A stretch of 64,000 nucleotides of DNA from Bacteroidaceae bacterium (GTDB lineage Bacteria > Bacteroidota > Bacteroidia > Bacteroidales > Bacteroidaceae), in contig JAKSLL010000006.1 in NCBI GenBank assembly GCA_024401215.1, positions 26,608 through 90,607 of the forward strand, written 5' to 3'. Positions 1 through 7,525 of this stretch are shown piece by piece (the stretch's first letter is position 1; each line of letters opens with the position of its first letter). The position numbers were made by a program, and so were the translations under genes. The notes under the pieces were generated by a model. It saw only the letters and a program-made list of their open reading frames with translations. It did no database searches and was not told where the DNA came from.

Positions 1-101
1 TTTTTGTATTGATTATGCGTAATATTGATAGTGATTTTTGTTTGCTTTTTTGTGTCAAATAGAAAGAAATTGGAATATTAATGACAAACTTTGTGTGAAA
101 T

Positions 102-575
102 ATGAAAGTTTCGCTGCTTCTTGTTGGAAAGACTGTAAATAAACATTTTGTAGAATTGATCGATGAGTATGCTGGCCGTGTGAAGCATTACATTGGTTTT
201 GAAATTGTCACCATTCCTGAATTGAAAAATACTAAAAACCTATCCGTTGATCAGCAGAAACAAATGGAAGGTGAATTGATACTTAAACAGTTACAGTCTG
301 GAGATTATGTTGTGCTTCTTGATGAACATGGGAAAGAATTTAGAAGTATAGAGTTCTCTAAATATATGGAACAGAAGATGCTTTCGGTGAACAAGCGTCT
401 TGTGTTTGTAATAGGTGGACCTTATGGTTTCTCTCAGGATGTTTATGGTAAAGCAAATGAGAAAATTTCGTTGAGCAAGATGACTTTCTCACACCAGATG
501 ATAAGATTGATTTTCGTTGAACAGCTATACAGAGCGATGACGATAATGAAGGGTGAACCTTATCATCATGAATGA
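102..575 (+). CDS. rlmH: 23S rRNA (pseudouridine1915-N3)-methyltransferase RlmH
   Basis: This SPOUT-class methyltransferase uses S-adenosylmethionine to methylate pseudouridine 1915 in helix 69 of 23S rRNA, on assembled ribosomes. The 157-aa protein has the usual family length. It begins MKVSLLLVGKT and carries the glycine-rich SAM-binding knot motif FVIGGPYGFS near residues 103-112. It ends with the conserved tail LYRAMTIMKGEPYHH. The ATG at 102 gives the canonical N-terminus. The gene stands alone; its promoter is probably at the left edge of the window, but I see no clear TAnnTTTG element. Confidence 0.97.
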   Translation: MKVSLLLVGKTVNKHFVELIDEYAGRVKHYIGFEIVTIPELKNTKNLSVDQQKQMEGELILKQLQSGDYVVLLDEHGKEFRSIEFSKYMEQKMLSVNKRLVFVIGGPYGFSQDVYGKANEKISLSKMTFSHQMIRLIFVEQLYRAMTIMKGEPYHHE

Positions 576-1038
576 TACCGACTTCTGCTTTTCCCCTTTC
601 ATAAATACACCTTTTATATTCTCAAAGCGAAACGACGTAAACATCAGTTGCTTTGGCTCGTAATGTATAGATGCTTTAGCAGCGTCGAGTAAATATACTC
701 TGCATCGTCAGGTTTTTGTACTCGAAAAGTCATGTCCTTGTATGCTTGTTTTGTCTTTGTGATATTCTCTATCAGCAGTTGTTTCGTTGCTGTTGAAATT
801 CGTATTGTTTAAAAACAAAGAGTGGCAACTAACTTCACAGTCAGTTACCACTCGCTTTAAATTCTTACATTATTCTCACCTTTACCAAAAAGAAATTAAG
901 CTACCAAGTGAATCTTGGTCTATATTTTTTTGCCGCAAAATAGCCTGGAATGTTATCGATAGATGAAAGCATAACATTCCCTTAGTGCCTATTCTACTGA
1001 ATATGCTTCATTAAAAGTTGTATAATTTTTGTGGGGGA
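576..1038. other. Intergenic region, 463 bases, no gene
   Basis: I find no convincing coding sequence here on either strand. The only clear structure is the hairpin at 820-853, which lies between the convergent ends of rlmH and the SPOR lipoprotein gene. Confidence 0.7.
811..853 (-). terminator. Intrinsic terminator of the SPOR gene
   Basis: GAGTGGCAACT (820-830) pairs with AGTTACCACTC (843-853) through one G-T wobble. On the minus strand the stem is followed by a T-rich tract (TTTGTTTTT, 811-819). It therefore best fits termination of the lipoprotein gene ending at 1039, though it could also stop readthrough from rlmH. Confidence 0.6.
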
Positions 1039-1569
1039 TTAGTATGTGCGATAGAGCAGCCATGCGTCAGGGTATGTGCCCTTGAGCTGATCGCGTAGGC
1101 TGACAGCTGCAGCGCGGTCGTCGAATGTAGCAGCGATTACTCGATACATTCCTGTTTCTGGATTCTGAGCAACTTGTGCAGAATATCCCTTTGAAACGAG
1201 AGTGTTGCGAAGATTGTTTGCATTGTCAATCTTTGAGAATGAACCACAAACGACGTTGAATGACTTGATTGTGCCACCATTCATTACGTTGAGGCGCTCT
1301 TGCTTGTCGTTATTTTTGTTTTCAACTACAGGGGTGTAAGACTGAGTTGTTTGAGTTGTCTGAGTTGTAGTTGTAGTAGTTGTTGTTACAGGAGAAACAA
1401 CTGGTGTTATAGCAACAGGAGTGGTTGTTTGCTGGCTATGAGAATTCTCCATTTCTTGAGCTTTAGCTTTCTCGTATGCTTTTTTATAACTGCTTTCTGA
1501 TGATGTTTTGCAAGAAGTGAATGCTAATACAGAAACGATTGCAATTCCTATTAAAAGAATCTTTTTCAT
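1039..1569 (-). CDS. SPOR domain-containing lipoprotein
   Basis: A 176-aa envelope protein. The N-terminus is a lipoprotein signal (MKKILLIGIAIVSVLAFTSC) with the lipobox cysteine at residue 20. Residues about 45-85 are a low-complexity Thr/Gln/Val linker (TTTTTTTTQTTQTTQ), as expected of an extended periplasmic spacer. The C-terminal ~75 residues form a SPOR domain, which in known members binds denuded glycan strands of peptidoglycan, often at the division septum. A role in cell-wall association is inferred from the domain only. The gene is monocistronic, between rlmH (convergent) and an HU-like gene on the same strand. Confidence 0.85.
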   Translation of the reverse strand: MKKILLIGIAIVSVLAFTSCKTSSESSYKKAYEKAKAQEMENSHSQQTTTPVAITPVVSPVTTTTTTTTQTTQTTQSYTPVVENKNNDKQERLNVMNGGTIKSFNVVCGSFSKIDNANNLRNTLVSKGYSAQVAQNPETGMYRVIAATFDDRAAAVSLRDQLKGTYPDAWLLYRTY

Positions 1570-1896
1570 AGATGTTTTTTGTAGAATTTTATTTTCCGTA
1601 GTTAATGATTGCTTTACATCTTTTATGTTGATTCTTGATGTAGAATGAATCCTTAAACTACTCTTTGAATAATGTTTTGAATATTTAATTAGTTTTCTCT
1701 TTATTTCTCGTTTCGTAGTCCCTTCGTTTTGTTCGTGAAAGTTCTATGAAAGTTGAATGTTCTTTTTTGATTAGTACGCAGATTATGTTCGGTCATGTTC
1801 TGCGTGCTTTTTTTGTTATTTAGACTTTCTTTTGTGTTTATCCAGCAAATTGTTCGGTCTTTATTCGCCAGGAATATTATTCACAATTGATTTTAG
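1570..1896. other. Intergenic region, 327 bases
   Basis: The region lies between two minus-strand genes and should hold the SPOR gene promoter, but no TAnnTTTG element is evident. It contains a plus-strand terminator-like hairpin (1774-1814) that no annotated gene explains. Confidence 0.6.
1774..1814 (+). terminator. Plus-strand intrinsic terminator with no upstream gene
   Basis: GTACGCAGA (1774-1782) pairs with TCTGCGTGC (1799-1807), with one G-T wobble, and is followed at once by eight or nine T residues. The genes on both sides are on the minus strand, so the transcript it would end is unknown. On the minus strand the stem has no T tail. Confidence 0.6.
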
Positions 1897-2283
1897 TTAT
1901 TTCTTGACTTTTTCGAAGCTTGAATTCATCACGGTTTTTTTCAGGCTTACTGCTGAGCGGAAATTTATGCTCTTTACTCTGACAGAAGGTGCCCTCAATT
2001 CGTCTTCTTTGTCCACAACTTTGCTTTCTGCTGACAAAGAGAATGTGCCAAGTCCGTCAATATAGACATTGTAGCCGTCCATGAGACAATTCGCAACCGA
2101 GCTTGATATGGCTTCTATAGCCGCACGAAGATCCGCCACGGTCAATGTACATCCCGCAGCGATTTCACGGCACAAGCTTGTTGTGTCTATCGTTCCCTTC
2201 GTGACAACTTGCGCATAAAATCCGCTTCTTGGATTTTTGCTGATGTTGTCTTTCATCGGCGTTAATCTGTAAGGAATGCTCAT
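1897..2283 (-). CDS. HU-related DNA-binding protein
   Basis: A 128-aa member of the histone-like family seen in many copies in Bacteroidales (the HU-related group, longer than classical HU of ~90 aa). It begins with a family-specific extension (MSIPYRLTPMKDN, residues 1-13). The HU body follows, with the helix pair at about 35-70 and the beta-arm start YNVYIDGLGTFSLSAES at about 71-87. These proteins bind and bend DNA in the nucleoid; the targets of this one are unknown. Its promoter appears to be the minus-strand TACCTTTG at 2403-2410, giving a leader of about 110 bases. Confidence 0.8.
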   Translation of the reverse strand: MSIPYRLTPMKDNISKNPRSGFYAQVVTKGTIDTTSLCREIAAGCTLTVADLRAAIEAISSSVANCLMDGYNVYIDGLGTFSLSAESKVVDKEDELRAPSVRVKSINFRSAVSLKKTVMNSSFEKVKK

Positions 2284-2402
2284 TGGTTTTGTCGGTATTG
2301 TATTATCTTTAGATTTCTTTTCTCTTTGCTTTAGACCTTTTTTATTTTTGCTCTAAGTCTTTTTTTATTTAACTCTACACATTCTTTTCAAAAGGTCTAC
2401 TG

Positions 2403-2410
2403 CAAAGGTA
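2403..2410 (-). promoter_or_regulatory. -7 promoter element for the HU-like gene
   Basis: On the minus strand the sequence reads TACCTTTGCA, a perfect match to the Bacteroidetes -7 consensus TAnnTTTG. The -33 element is weak: TTTG occurs only 24 bases upstream. Confidence 0.55.
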
Positions 2411-2661
2411 TGACTATTTTTGATATAATCAGTTCAAATGATTGTAAAAAAATGTTAAATCCCTTAAAAAACTATGTTTGTATGTTGAAAAGTAGTAATT
2501 TTGACATCGATTTCAGCGATTTGATGAAGTGAGGGTGTTGCTTTTGAACTGGTTTGGTTGTTCCTGAAGAGCATATAAGCCACATAGTCTATAGCTGCTT
2601 TGGTTGTTTAATCAGGTATCTCTTGAAATCAATTATAGCTGATGATCATAGATTTGAAAAA

Positions 2662-2669
2662 TAAATTTG
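2662..2669 (+). promoter_or_regulatory. -7 promoter element for the YtxH gene
   Basis: TAAATTTG matches TAnnTTTG. Transcription would start near 2676. That excludes the upstream in-frame ATG at 2667 and supports the ATG at 2697 as the translation start. Confidence 0.5.
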
Positions 2670-2696
2670 TGTAACAATCTTAAAGAATTAAGCATT

Positions 2697-2939
2697 ATGA
2701 AAAAATGTAATTGTTTTGCACTTGCAGCAGCATTTGTTGGCGGTGCGGTAGCTGGAGCAACATTAGGTCTTCTTTTTGCTCCTGAGAAAGGTGAAGATCA
2801 GCGTGCAAAGATTAAGGCTGCTCTCGATAAGCGTGGATTGAAGCTCGACAAGGAGTCTTTTGAGAAGCTTGTTGAGGAAATCAAACAAGTTGGAAGAAAG
2901 CCAGAGGCTGTTCCTGCTGAGGATTTCGATGCAGAATAA
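2697..2939 (+). CDS. YtxH domain-containing small protein
   Basis: An 80-aa protein with one N-terminal hydrophobic, glycine/alanine-rich segment (residues about 5-27), the conserved LLFAPEKGEDQR motif of YtxH/gas-vesicle-like proteins, and a charged amphipathic tail. The family is often stress-induced and membrane associated; its biochemical role is unknown. The ATG at 2697 is preferred over 2667 because it gives the usual MKK-hydrophobic start and lies downstream of the predicted transcription start. It is followed by a holin-like membrane protein and another small protein, a trio that recurs in Bacteroidales. Confidence 0.8.
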   Translation: MKKCNCFALAAAFVGGAVAGATLGLLFAPEKGEDQRAKIKAALDKRGLKLDKESFEKLVEEIKQVGRKPEAVPAEDFDAE

Positions 2940-3147
2940 GTCATATTGAAGGCATTTGAAACGTCTCTATTGTCATTTTCATCATTAGTGTCATGACGTA
3001 TGAGTTACGCTTGATGATGTTGCAGGAGATAGTCGAAAATGTTAAGTCTTTTTATTTGATAAGGTGAATTTCGAAATGTCCTTATTATTTATGTATCGTG
3101 CGTACATATTTAATATAGTGGACAGAGTAGTTTAAAGTAATTGGCTT

Positions 3148-3600
3148 ATGCTATACAGTGATAATACGAGTAGGTTGAAAGACGATATTCGTAGCATTCT
3201 GTACAACTTGGAGCGTTATCTTCGTCTTGAGGCGGTTGATAAGCTTACAGTAGTTTGTACTTGCCTGATAGTAGGTGCGATAATTTTCGCACTTGCCACC
3301 AGTGCGATATTCTTCTTGTGTAATGGACTTGTCAAGTCGATAACTTTGCTTACAGGCAGCGAGATGATAAGTTATTATATTGTCGGCGGTTCGTTGATCC
3401 TGCTGATGGTAATTTTGTGTGCTTGCAGAAAGTGGATTATTGAAACACAGCTTGTTAAGGTGTTCAGCAAATCAATACTTGAAGTGCCAAGTTTGACCAA
3501 CCAGTATGCTGCAAGGAAAGATAAGGCAGATGAGATACATAAGCTTGCAGAGACGCTTTCCCGTGAGCTTGATGAGTATGAGGAAGGAGGTCGCAAATGA
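3148..3600 (+). CDS. Phage holin-like (holin superfamily 6) membrane protein
   Basis: A 150-aa protein with a charged amphipathic N-terminus (residues 1-30), two hydrophobic segments (about 33-60 and 73-95), and a cytoplasmic charged C-terminus rich in Glu/Lys. It matches the general layout of the putative Actinobacterial holin-X/holin 3_6 family, found in many non-phage chromosomes. Despite the name there is no evidence of lysis function here. Its last codon overlaps the next gene's ATG (ATGA at 3597-3600), so the two are probably translationally coupled. Confidence 0.75.
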   Translation: MLYSDNTSRLKDDIRSILYNLERYLRLEAVDKLTVVCTCLIVGAIIFALATSAIFFLCNGLVKSITLLTGSEMISYYIVGGSLILLMVILCACRKWIIETQLVKVFSKSILEVPSLTNQYAARKDKADEIHKLAETLSRELDEYEEGGRK

Positions 3601-3833
3601 AAAAGTATAGTTCTTTAGAGCAGATTCGCGAGGATAAGCAGAAGTCTCTTGACAAGATGGATAGAGGTGTGGAAAGGCTTAAGAGCGATGTGCGTGATTG
3701 TTTCTTGCCCTCAAATAGCATATTTTTTGAGTCATCAAACAAATACATGAACTATTTGGGGTATGCAATCTCTGCCTACAAGACTGCTACGAACGTTAAA
3801 GGGATTGTTAATTTCTTTAAGAAAATCTTTTAG
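3597..3833 (+). CDS. Small hypothetical protein of the YtxH/holin cluster
   Basis: A 78-aa basic protein (MKKYSSLEQIREDKQKSLDKMDRG at the N-terminus is charged and probably helical). It has a weakly hydrophobic stretch near residues 52-63 and ends VNFFKKIF. I do not recognise a named domain. It starts within the stop codon of the holin-like gene and is followed by a strong terminator, so it is the last gene of this three-gene unit. A peripheral membrane role alongside its neighbours is inferred from context only. Confidence 0.75.
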   Translation: MKKYSSLEQIREDKQKSLDKMDRGVERLKSDVRDCFLPSNSIFFESSNKYMNYLGYAISAYKTATNVKGIVNFFKKIF

Positions 3834-3854
3834 AGCAACTTGTATGAGAAAGAC

Positions 3855-3893
3855 AAAAAGCGCTTGTAATGAAGTTTACAAGCGCTTTTTTTT
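3855..3893 (+). terminator. Strong intrinsic terminator
   Basis: A perfect 14-bp stem (3855-3868 with 3877-3890; core AAGCGCTTGTA) has an 8-base loop and is followed by a T tract. It ends the YtxH/holin unit. Its last T residues overlap the -33 element of the recR promoter. Confidence 0.9.
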
Positions 3894-3921
3894 GTCGTGC
3901 CATCGAAAATTGCTAACTTTG
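3891..3921 (+). promoter_or_regulatory. recR promoter
   Basis: TTTG (3891-3894), a 19-base spacer and TAACTTTG (3914-3921) match the Bacteroidetes -33/-7 consensus exactly. Transcription should start near 3928, about 50 bases before the recR ATG. Confidence 0.8.
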
Positions 3922-3976
3922 CATTCCAAATGCCAATTCGTGCACACTGCAAATAGAATAAAAGGAAAAAGAGAAA

Positions 3977-4594
3977 ATGAATCAACAGTATTCTTCTGCA
4001 TTGCTTGAGCGAGCTGTTGATGAGTTTGCTAAGCTTCCGGGTATAGGTAGAAAGTCTGCGATGCGACTTGTTCTGCACATGCTTCGTCTTGATGTGGATA
4101 AGGTTGACGGATTCAGCAATTCTATCTCAACATTACGTCATAATGTCAATTATTGTCGTGTGTGTCACAACATAAGTGATGAGGAGGTGTGCCAGATATG
4201 CTCTAATCCAAACAGAAATGCAGCGCAGATTTGTGTGGTAGAGAATATTCAAGATGTGATGGCAATAGAGCATACTCAGCAGTACAGGGGATTGTATCAT
4301 GTGCTTGGTGGTGTGATTTCTCCTATGGATGGAGTAGGCCCGGGTGAGCTTCAGATAAGCAGTCTTGTTGACAGGGTGTCGGCAGGCGGGATTGACGAGG
4401 TGATACTCGCATTGAGTTCAACGATGGAGGGCGATACCACTAACTTCTTTATATTTAGAAAGCTGGCGCCATTCCCTGAAGTGAAGCTGAGCATATTGGC
4501 GAGAGGTTTGAGTATAAACGACGAGCTTCAATATACTGATGAAGTTACTCTCGGACGATCGTTAGTAAACCGTGTGCCATTCACGGGAAAGTAG
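3977..4594 (+). CDS. recR: Recombination mediator protein RecR
   Basis: RecR works with RecO and RecF to load RecA on gapped single-stranded DNA. The 205-aa protein has the standard length and order: an N-terminal helix-hairpin-helix ([13 protein letters not shown], about 19-31), a four-cysteine zinc finger (CRVC near residue 57 and CQIC near 69), and a TOPRIM domain starting [13 protein letters not shown]. The [11 protein letters not shown] loop and the Walker-like C-terminus are also intact. It has its own promoter overlapping the upstream terminator. Confidence 0.97.
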   Translation: MNQQYSSALLERAVDEFAKLPGIGRKSAMRLVLHMLRLDVDKVDGFSNSISTLRHNVNYCRVCHNISDEEVCQICSNPNRNAAQICVVENIQDVMAIEHTQQYRGLYHVLGGVISPMDGVGPGELQISSLVDRVSAGGIDEVILALSSTMEGDTTNFFIFRKLAPFPEVKLSILARGLSINDELQYTDEVTLGRSLVNRVPFTGK

Positions 4595-4681
4595 TATTAC
4601 GATAAAAAGCTTATATCTTCTTCGCATTTTGTATGCAATGGTATTGAAGAGGAATAATAGAAATTGATTTAAGAATAAGTG

Positions 4682-5137
4682 ATGGAAAATCAGATAAAAA
4701 AATTGTTGGCAACACTTAAGATTGAGGTTATTATTGTGTGGGTTTTATCTGCAGCGACCTATCTGCTTGGTGCTTTTTCTGTTATCCCAACAGGCTTGAT
4801 AGAGCCCAAATCTCAAGATGAATACATTTGGAATGTTTGTTTTGTGTCAGTACTGCTTATTGCCGTGCCTGGTTCAATGCTTATGTTCAAACTTAATACA
4901 ACCAAGAACCTCCGTCGCATGAATAAAGACGAGGCGCTTCAGTCGTATCATATCTGGAGTGCAGTTAGGCTTGGCATGATTTGGCTTGCTGTTGAGTGTG
5001 GAATAGTTACATACTTCGTTTGTGTTGGTATGACAGGATTATTTGGGGCTTTGATAGCCTTTATTTTCACATTCATGTGCTGGCCGTCTCGAAGTAAAAT
5101 TGATGCTTACTTGGACAATCTGAATAATGACAATTGA
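4682..5137 (+). CDS. Hypothetical four-helix membrane protein
   Basis: A 151-aa inner-membrane protein with four predicted hydrophobic segments (about residues 15-36, 54-72, 98-116 and 117-135). The connecting loop after the second segment is basic (NTTKNLRRMNKDEA). I do not recognise a named family. The ATG at 4682 is preferred over the in-frame GTG at 4679. The gene lies between recR and a GT2 glycosyltransferase and may be cotranscribed with the latter (43-base gap). Confidence 0.75.
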   Translation: MENQIKKLLATLKIEVIIVWVLSAATYLLGAFSVIPTGLIEPKSQDEYIWNVCFVSVLLIAVPGSMLMFKLNTTKNLRRMNKDEALQSYHIWSAVRLGMIWLAVECGIVTYFVCVGMTGLFGALIAFIFTFMCWPSRSKIDAYLDNLNNDN

Positions 5138-5180
5138 TGCAGGTAAGCATTTTCAATGACGTGTAATATTAGCTGATTCA

Positions 5181-6350
5181 ATGAAATTATCCATAGTCAT
5201 CGTAAACTATAATGTACGCTACTACCTTGAGCAATGTCTGCTTTCGGTAGAGAAAGCTCTTTGCGGCATTTGTAGTGAAGTGTTTGTTGTGGATAATAAT
5301 AGTGTTGACCACTCAGTGGATTATCTGAAGGCGAAATTTCCATGGGTTCGTTACATTGAGAATAAGAAGAATGTGGGATTCTCGAGTGCTAACAACCAAG
5401 CCATTAGAGAGGCGAGAGGCGAATACGTTCTTCTGCTAAATCCAGACACATTCATTGGTGAGCGAACGCTTCGCGAATGCATAGACTTTATGGATAAGAC
5501 CCCGCAGGCAGGAATGTGCGGTGTCAGCATGCTGAAAGTCGATGGTTCTTTTGCTCCAGAATCTCGCAGAGGAATACCGACGCCATTCACTTCTTTCTGT
5601 AAGATGTCAGGCCTTGGGGCTTTGTTCCCTAAGAGCAGATTGTTTGGCAGATACTATATGCAGTATCTCAACAAGCAGGCAATCAATCCTATAGAGATTG
5701 TGAGTGGCGCATTTATGTTTATAAGGAAAGAGGCGCTGGATAAAGTAGGCTTGCTGGATGAGACTTTCTTCATGTATGGGGAGGATATAGACTTGAGCTA
5801 CAGAGTGCTTAAGGCTGGTTATCAGAATTACTATCTGCCGACGCATATCCTGCATTATAAGGGCGAGAGTACGAAGAAGCATTCTTTGAAATATGTAAAT
5901 GCGTTCTATAATGCGATGATAATATTCTTCCGCAAGCATTTCGCTCATTACAGTTTCCTGTATTCCATTCCAATCACACTTGTCATTGTCTTGAAGGGGG
6001 CGATGGCATACATATTTGGAAAAGTGAAGAGAATGTCGGCAAAGAAACAGGAAATGGAGAAGTTCAAGTTCTTGATTGTCAGCGATGGACAGAATCTTGC
6101 CGACATGAAGAGAATAGCAGAAGACCACCGTTTCAGTTACGATGTGTTTCACTCTCGTCTTGGTGACATGCCAAGTACGGATGTGCTGTATCGTGATTAC
6201 GACTATATTGTTTTCGACACCAGTCGTTATCCGTTCAGCTCAATACTTGAGTTTTTCCGACACGATGACCCTGATCGTCATCGTCCGTTTATTGCAACGT
6301 ACATTCCAAGCAATAAGTCGATAATGACCTTTCAGGGCCCATTGAATTAG
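5181..6350 (+). CDS. Glycosyltransferase family 2 (rhamnosyltransferase-like)
   Basis: The 389-aa protein has an N-terminal GT-A domain (residues 1-~240). It starts MKLSIVIVNYNV, with the sugar-nucleotide loop VFVVDNNSVDHS, a DxD-type motif LLLNPDT (about 92-98), and the acceptor-side motif FFMYGEDIDLSYR (about 196-208). A hydrophobic segment follows (about 259-281). The last ~100 residues are an extra domain that is not part of the catalytic fold. The family resembles dTDP-rhamnosyl- and related transferases that act on cell-surface glycans. The donor and acceptor cannot be read from sequence. Confidence 0.88.
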   Translation: MKLSIVIVNYNVRYYLEQCLLSVEKALCGICSEVFVVDNNSVDHSVDYLKAKFPWVRYIENKKNVGFSSANNQAIREARGEYVLLLNPDTFIGERTLRECIDFMDKTPQAGMCGVSMLKVDGSFAPESRRGIPTPFTSFCKMSGLGALFPKSRLFGRYYMQYLNKQAINPIEIVSGAFMFIRKEALDKVGLLDETFFMYGEDIDLSYRVLKAGYQNYYLPTHILHYKGESTKKHSLKYVNAFYNAMIIFFRKHFAHYSFLYSIPITLVIVLKGAMAYIFGKVKRMSAKKQEMEKFKFLIVSDGQNLADMKRIAEDHRFSYDVFHSRLGDMPSTDVLYRDYDYIVFDTSRYPFSSILEFFRHDDPDRHRPFIATYIPSNKSIMTFQGPLN

Positions 6351-6436
6351 TTCGCAAAGCAACGCAGCGTTTGCGGGTAACGATAGATAGCGTTAAAAGA
6401 TAATATAAGTTAAAGAAATAATAAAATCACATATAT

Positions 6437-7288
6437 ATGTTACGCATTGCAGTTCAATCAAAAGGTCGTCTTTTCGAAGACACAATGGATCTCCTCAAGG
6501 AGACAGGTATAAAAGTCAGTTCAAGTAAGCGCACTCTTCTTGTGCAGTCATCAAACTTCCCACTCGAGGTTCTTTTCCTCCGTGATGATGATATTCCTCA
6601 GACTGTTGCTGATGGTGTTGCTGATATTGGTATTGTTGGTGAGAATGAGTTTGTAGAGCGCAATGAAGAGGCTGATATCGTAAAGCGTCTTGGTTTCAGT
6701 AAGTGCCGCATCTCTCTTGCTATCCCTAAGGCCATCGACTATCCTGGCGTAGAGTGGTTCAATGGAAAGAAGATCGCAACCTCTTACCCTGTGATCCTCC
6801 GCAAGTTCATGGAGGAGAAGGGCGTGAAGACTGACATCCATGTCATTCAGGGTTCTGTAGAGATAGCTCCAGGCATCGGACTTGCTGATGGTATCTTTGA
6901 CATTGTAAGTTCAGGTTCTACACTTGTAAGCAATAACTTGAAAGAGGTTGAAGTTGTGATGCAGAGCGAGGCTCTTCTCATCGGTAACAAGAATCTCGAT
7001 GATGAGAAGAAGGCCATCCTTGAACAGCTTTTATTCCGTATCGAATCTGTGCTTATAGCAGACGGCAAGAAGTATGTTCGTATGAATGCTCCTAAGTCTC
7101 GCTTAGCAGAAATCGTGAAAGTTCTTCCAGGCTTGAAGAGCCCAACAATCATTCCTCTTGCAGATGAGGAGTGGTGCTCTGTACACGCTGTTCTTGACGA
7201 GAAGCACTTCTGGGAGATTGTAGGTCAGCTTAAGGCTCTTGGTGCAGAAGGCATCCTTGTCACTCCAATAGAGAAGATGATATTGTAA
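6437..7288 (+). CDS. hisG: ATP phosphoribosyltransferase, long form
   Basis: HisG catalyses the first committed step of histidine synthesis, joining ATP and PRPP to give phosphoribosyl-ATP. At 283 aa this is the long, homohexameric form. The catalytic part (residues 1-~205) starts MLRIAVQSKGRL and contains the PRPP-binding segment near DIVSSGSTLVSNNLKE. The C-terminal ~75 residues are the regulatory ACT-like HisG_C domain, ending LGAEGILVTPIEKMIL, which mediates histidine feedback inhibition. It is the first gene of hisGDCB; a 237-base gap with a dispersed repeat separates it from hisD. Confidence 0.96.
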   Translation: MLRIAVQSKGRLFEDTMDLLKETGIKVSSSKRTLLVQSSNFPLEVLFLRDDDIPQTVADGVADIGIVGENEFVERNEEADIVKRLGFSKCRISLAIPKAIDYPGVEWFNGKKIATSYPVILRKFMEEKGVKTDIHVIQGSVEIAPGIGLADGIFDIVSSGSTLVSNNLKEVEVVMQSEALLIGNKNLDDEKKAILEQLLFRIESVLIADGKKYVRMNAPKSRLAEIVKVLPGLKSPTIIPLADEEWCSVHAVLDEKHFWEIVGQLKALGAEGILVTPIEKMIL

Positions 7289-7342
7289 GTCATTGTCTTT
7301 TTGCTTGACACTTGATTAGTACAGATGAATGTTAATTAAGAA

Positions 7343-7476
7343 TACAAGTTTCGTTTGCTCCACTATTTGTGGAGTTAAAAGGTAGTTGAAGTGAAGTTAA
7401 AAGGTAGTTGAAGTGACAAATGTCCGTATATGGTAAATGTACCTTTTACTCCGAACGAGCTCCTCTCTTTAACTCC
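7343..7476 (+). repeat. Dispersed ~140-bp repeat, copy 1
   Basis: This is the first of four related copies (others at 32715-32862 minus, 36926-37065 plus and 41260-41317 partial). Shared parts, in order, are ACAAGTTTCG, a CTCCAC...GTGGAG hairpin, repeated GTTAAAGGGTAGTT-like units, GACAAATGTC, and ACTCC...CTTTAACTCC, which can pair back to the first arm. It sits 54 bases after the hisG stop codon in the same orientation as hisG. It contains one extra internal GTTAAAAGGTAGTTGAAGT unit compared with copy 3. Confidence 0.8.
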
Positions 7477-7525
7477 TAAAACTGAGTAAGTTGCAAAGCG
7501 AAAGTTGAATTAAGAATACTCAATT

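Larger units (their letters stand above)
2284..2696. other. Divergent intergenic region, 413 bases
   Basis: The region separates the minus-strand HU-like gene from the plus-strand YtxH gene and contains -7 elements for both (2403-2410 minus, 2662-2669 plus). I see no other structure or coding sequence. Confidence 0.6.

Noticed and set aside
3148-3600. Phage lysis gene / prophage
   Set aside because: Only the holin-like fold is present; neighbours are chromosomal stress and repair genes and no phage genes are seen.
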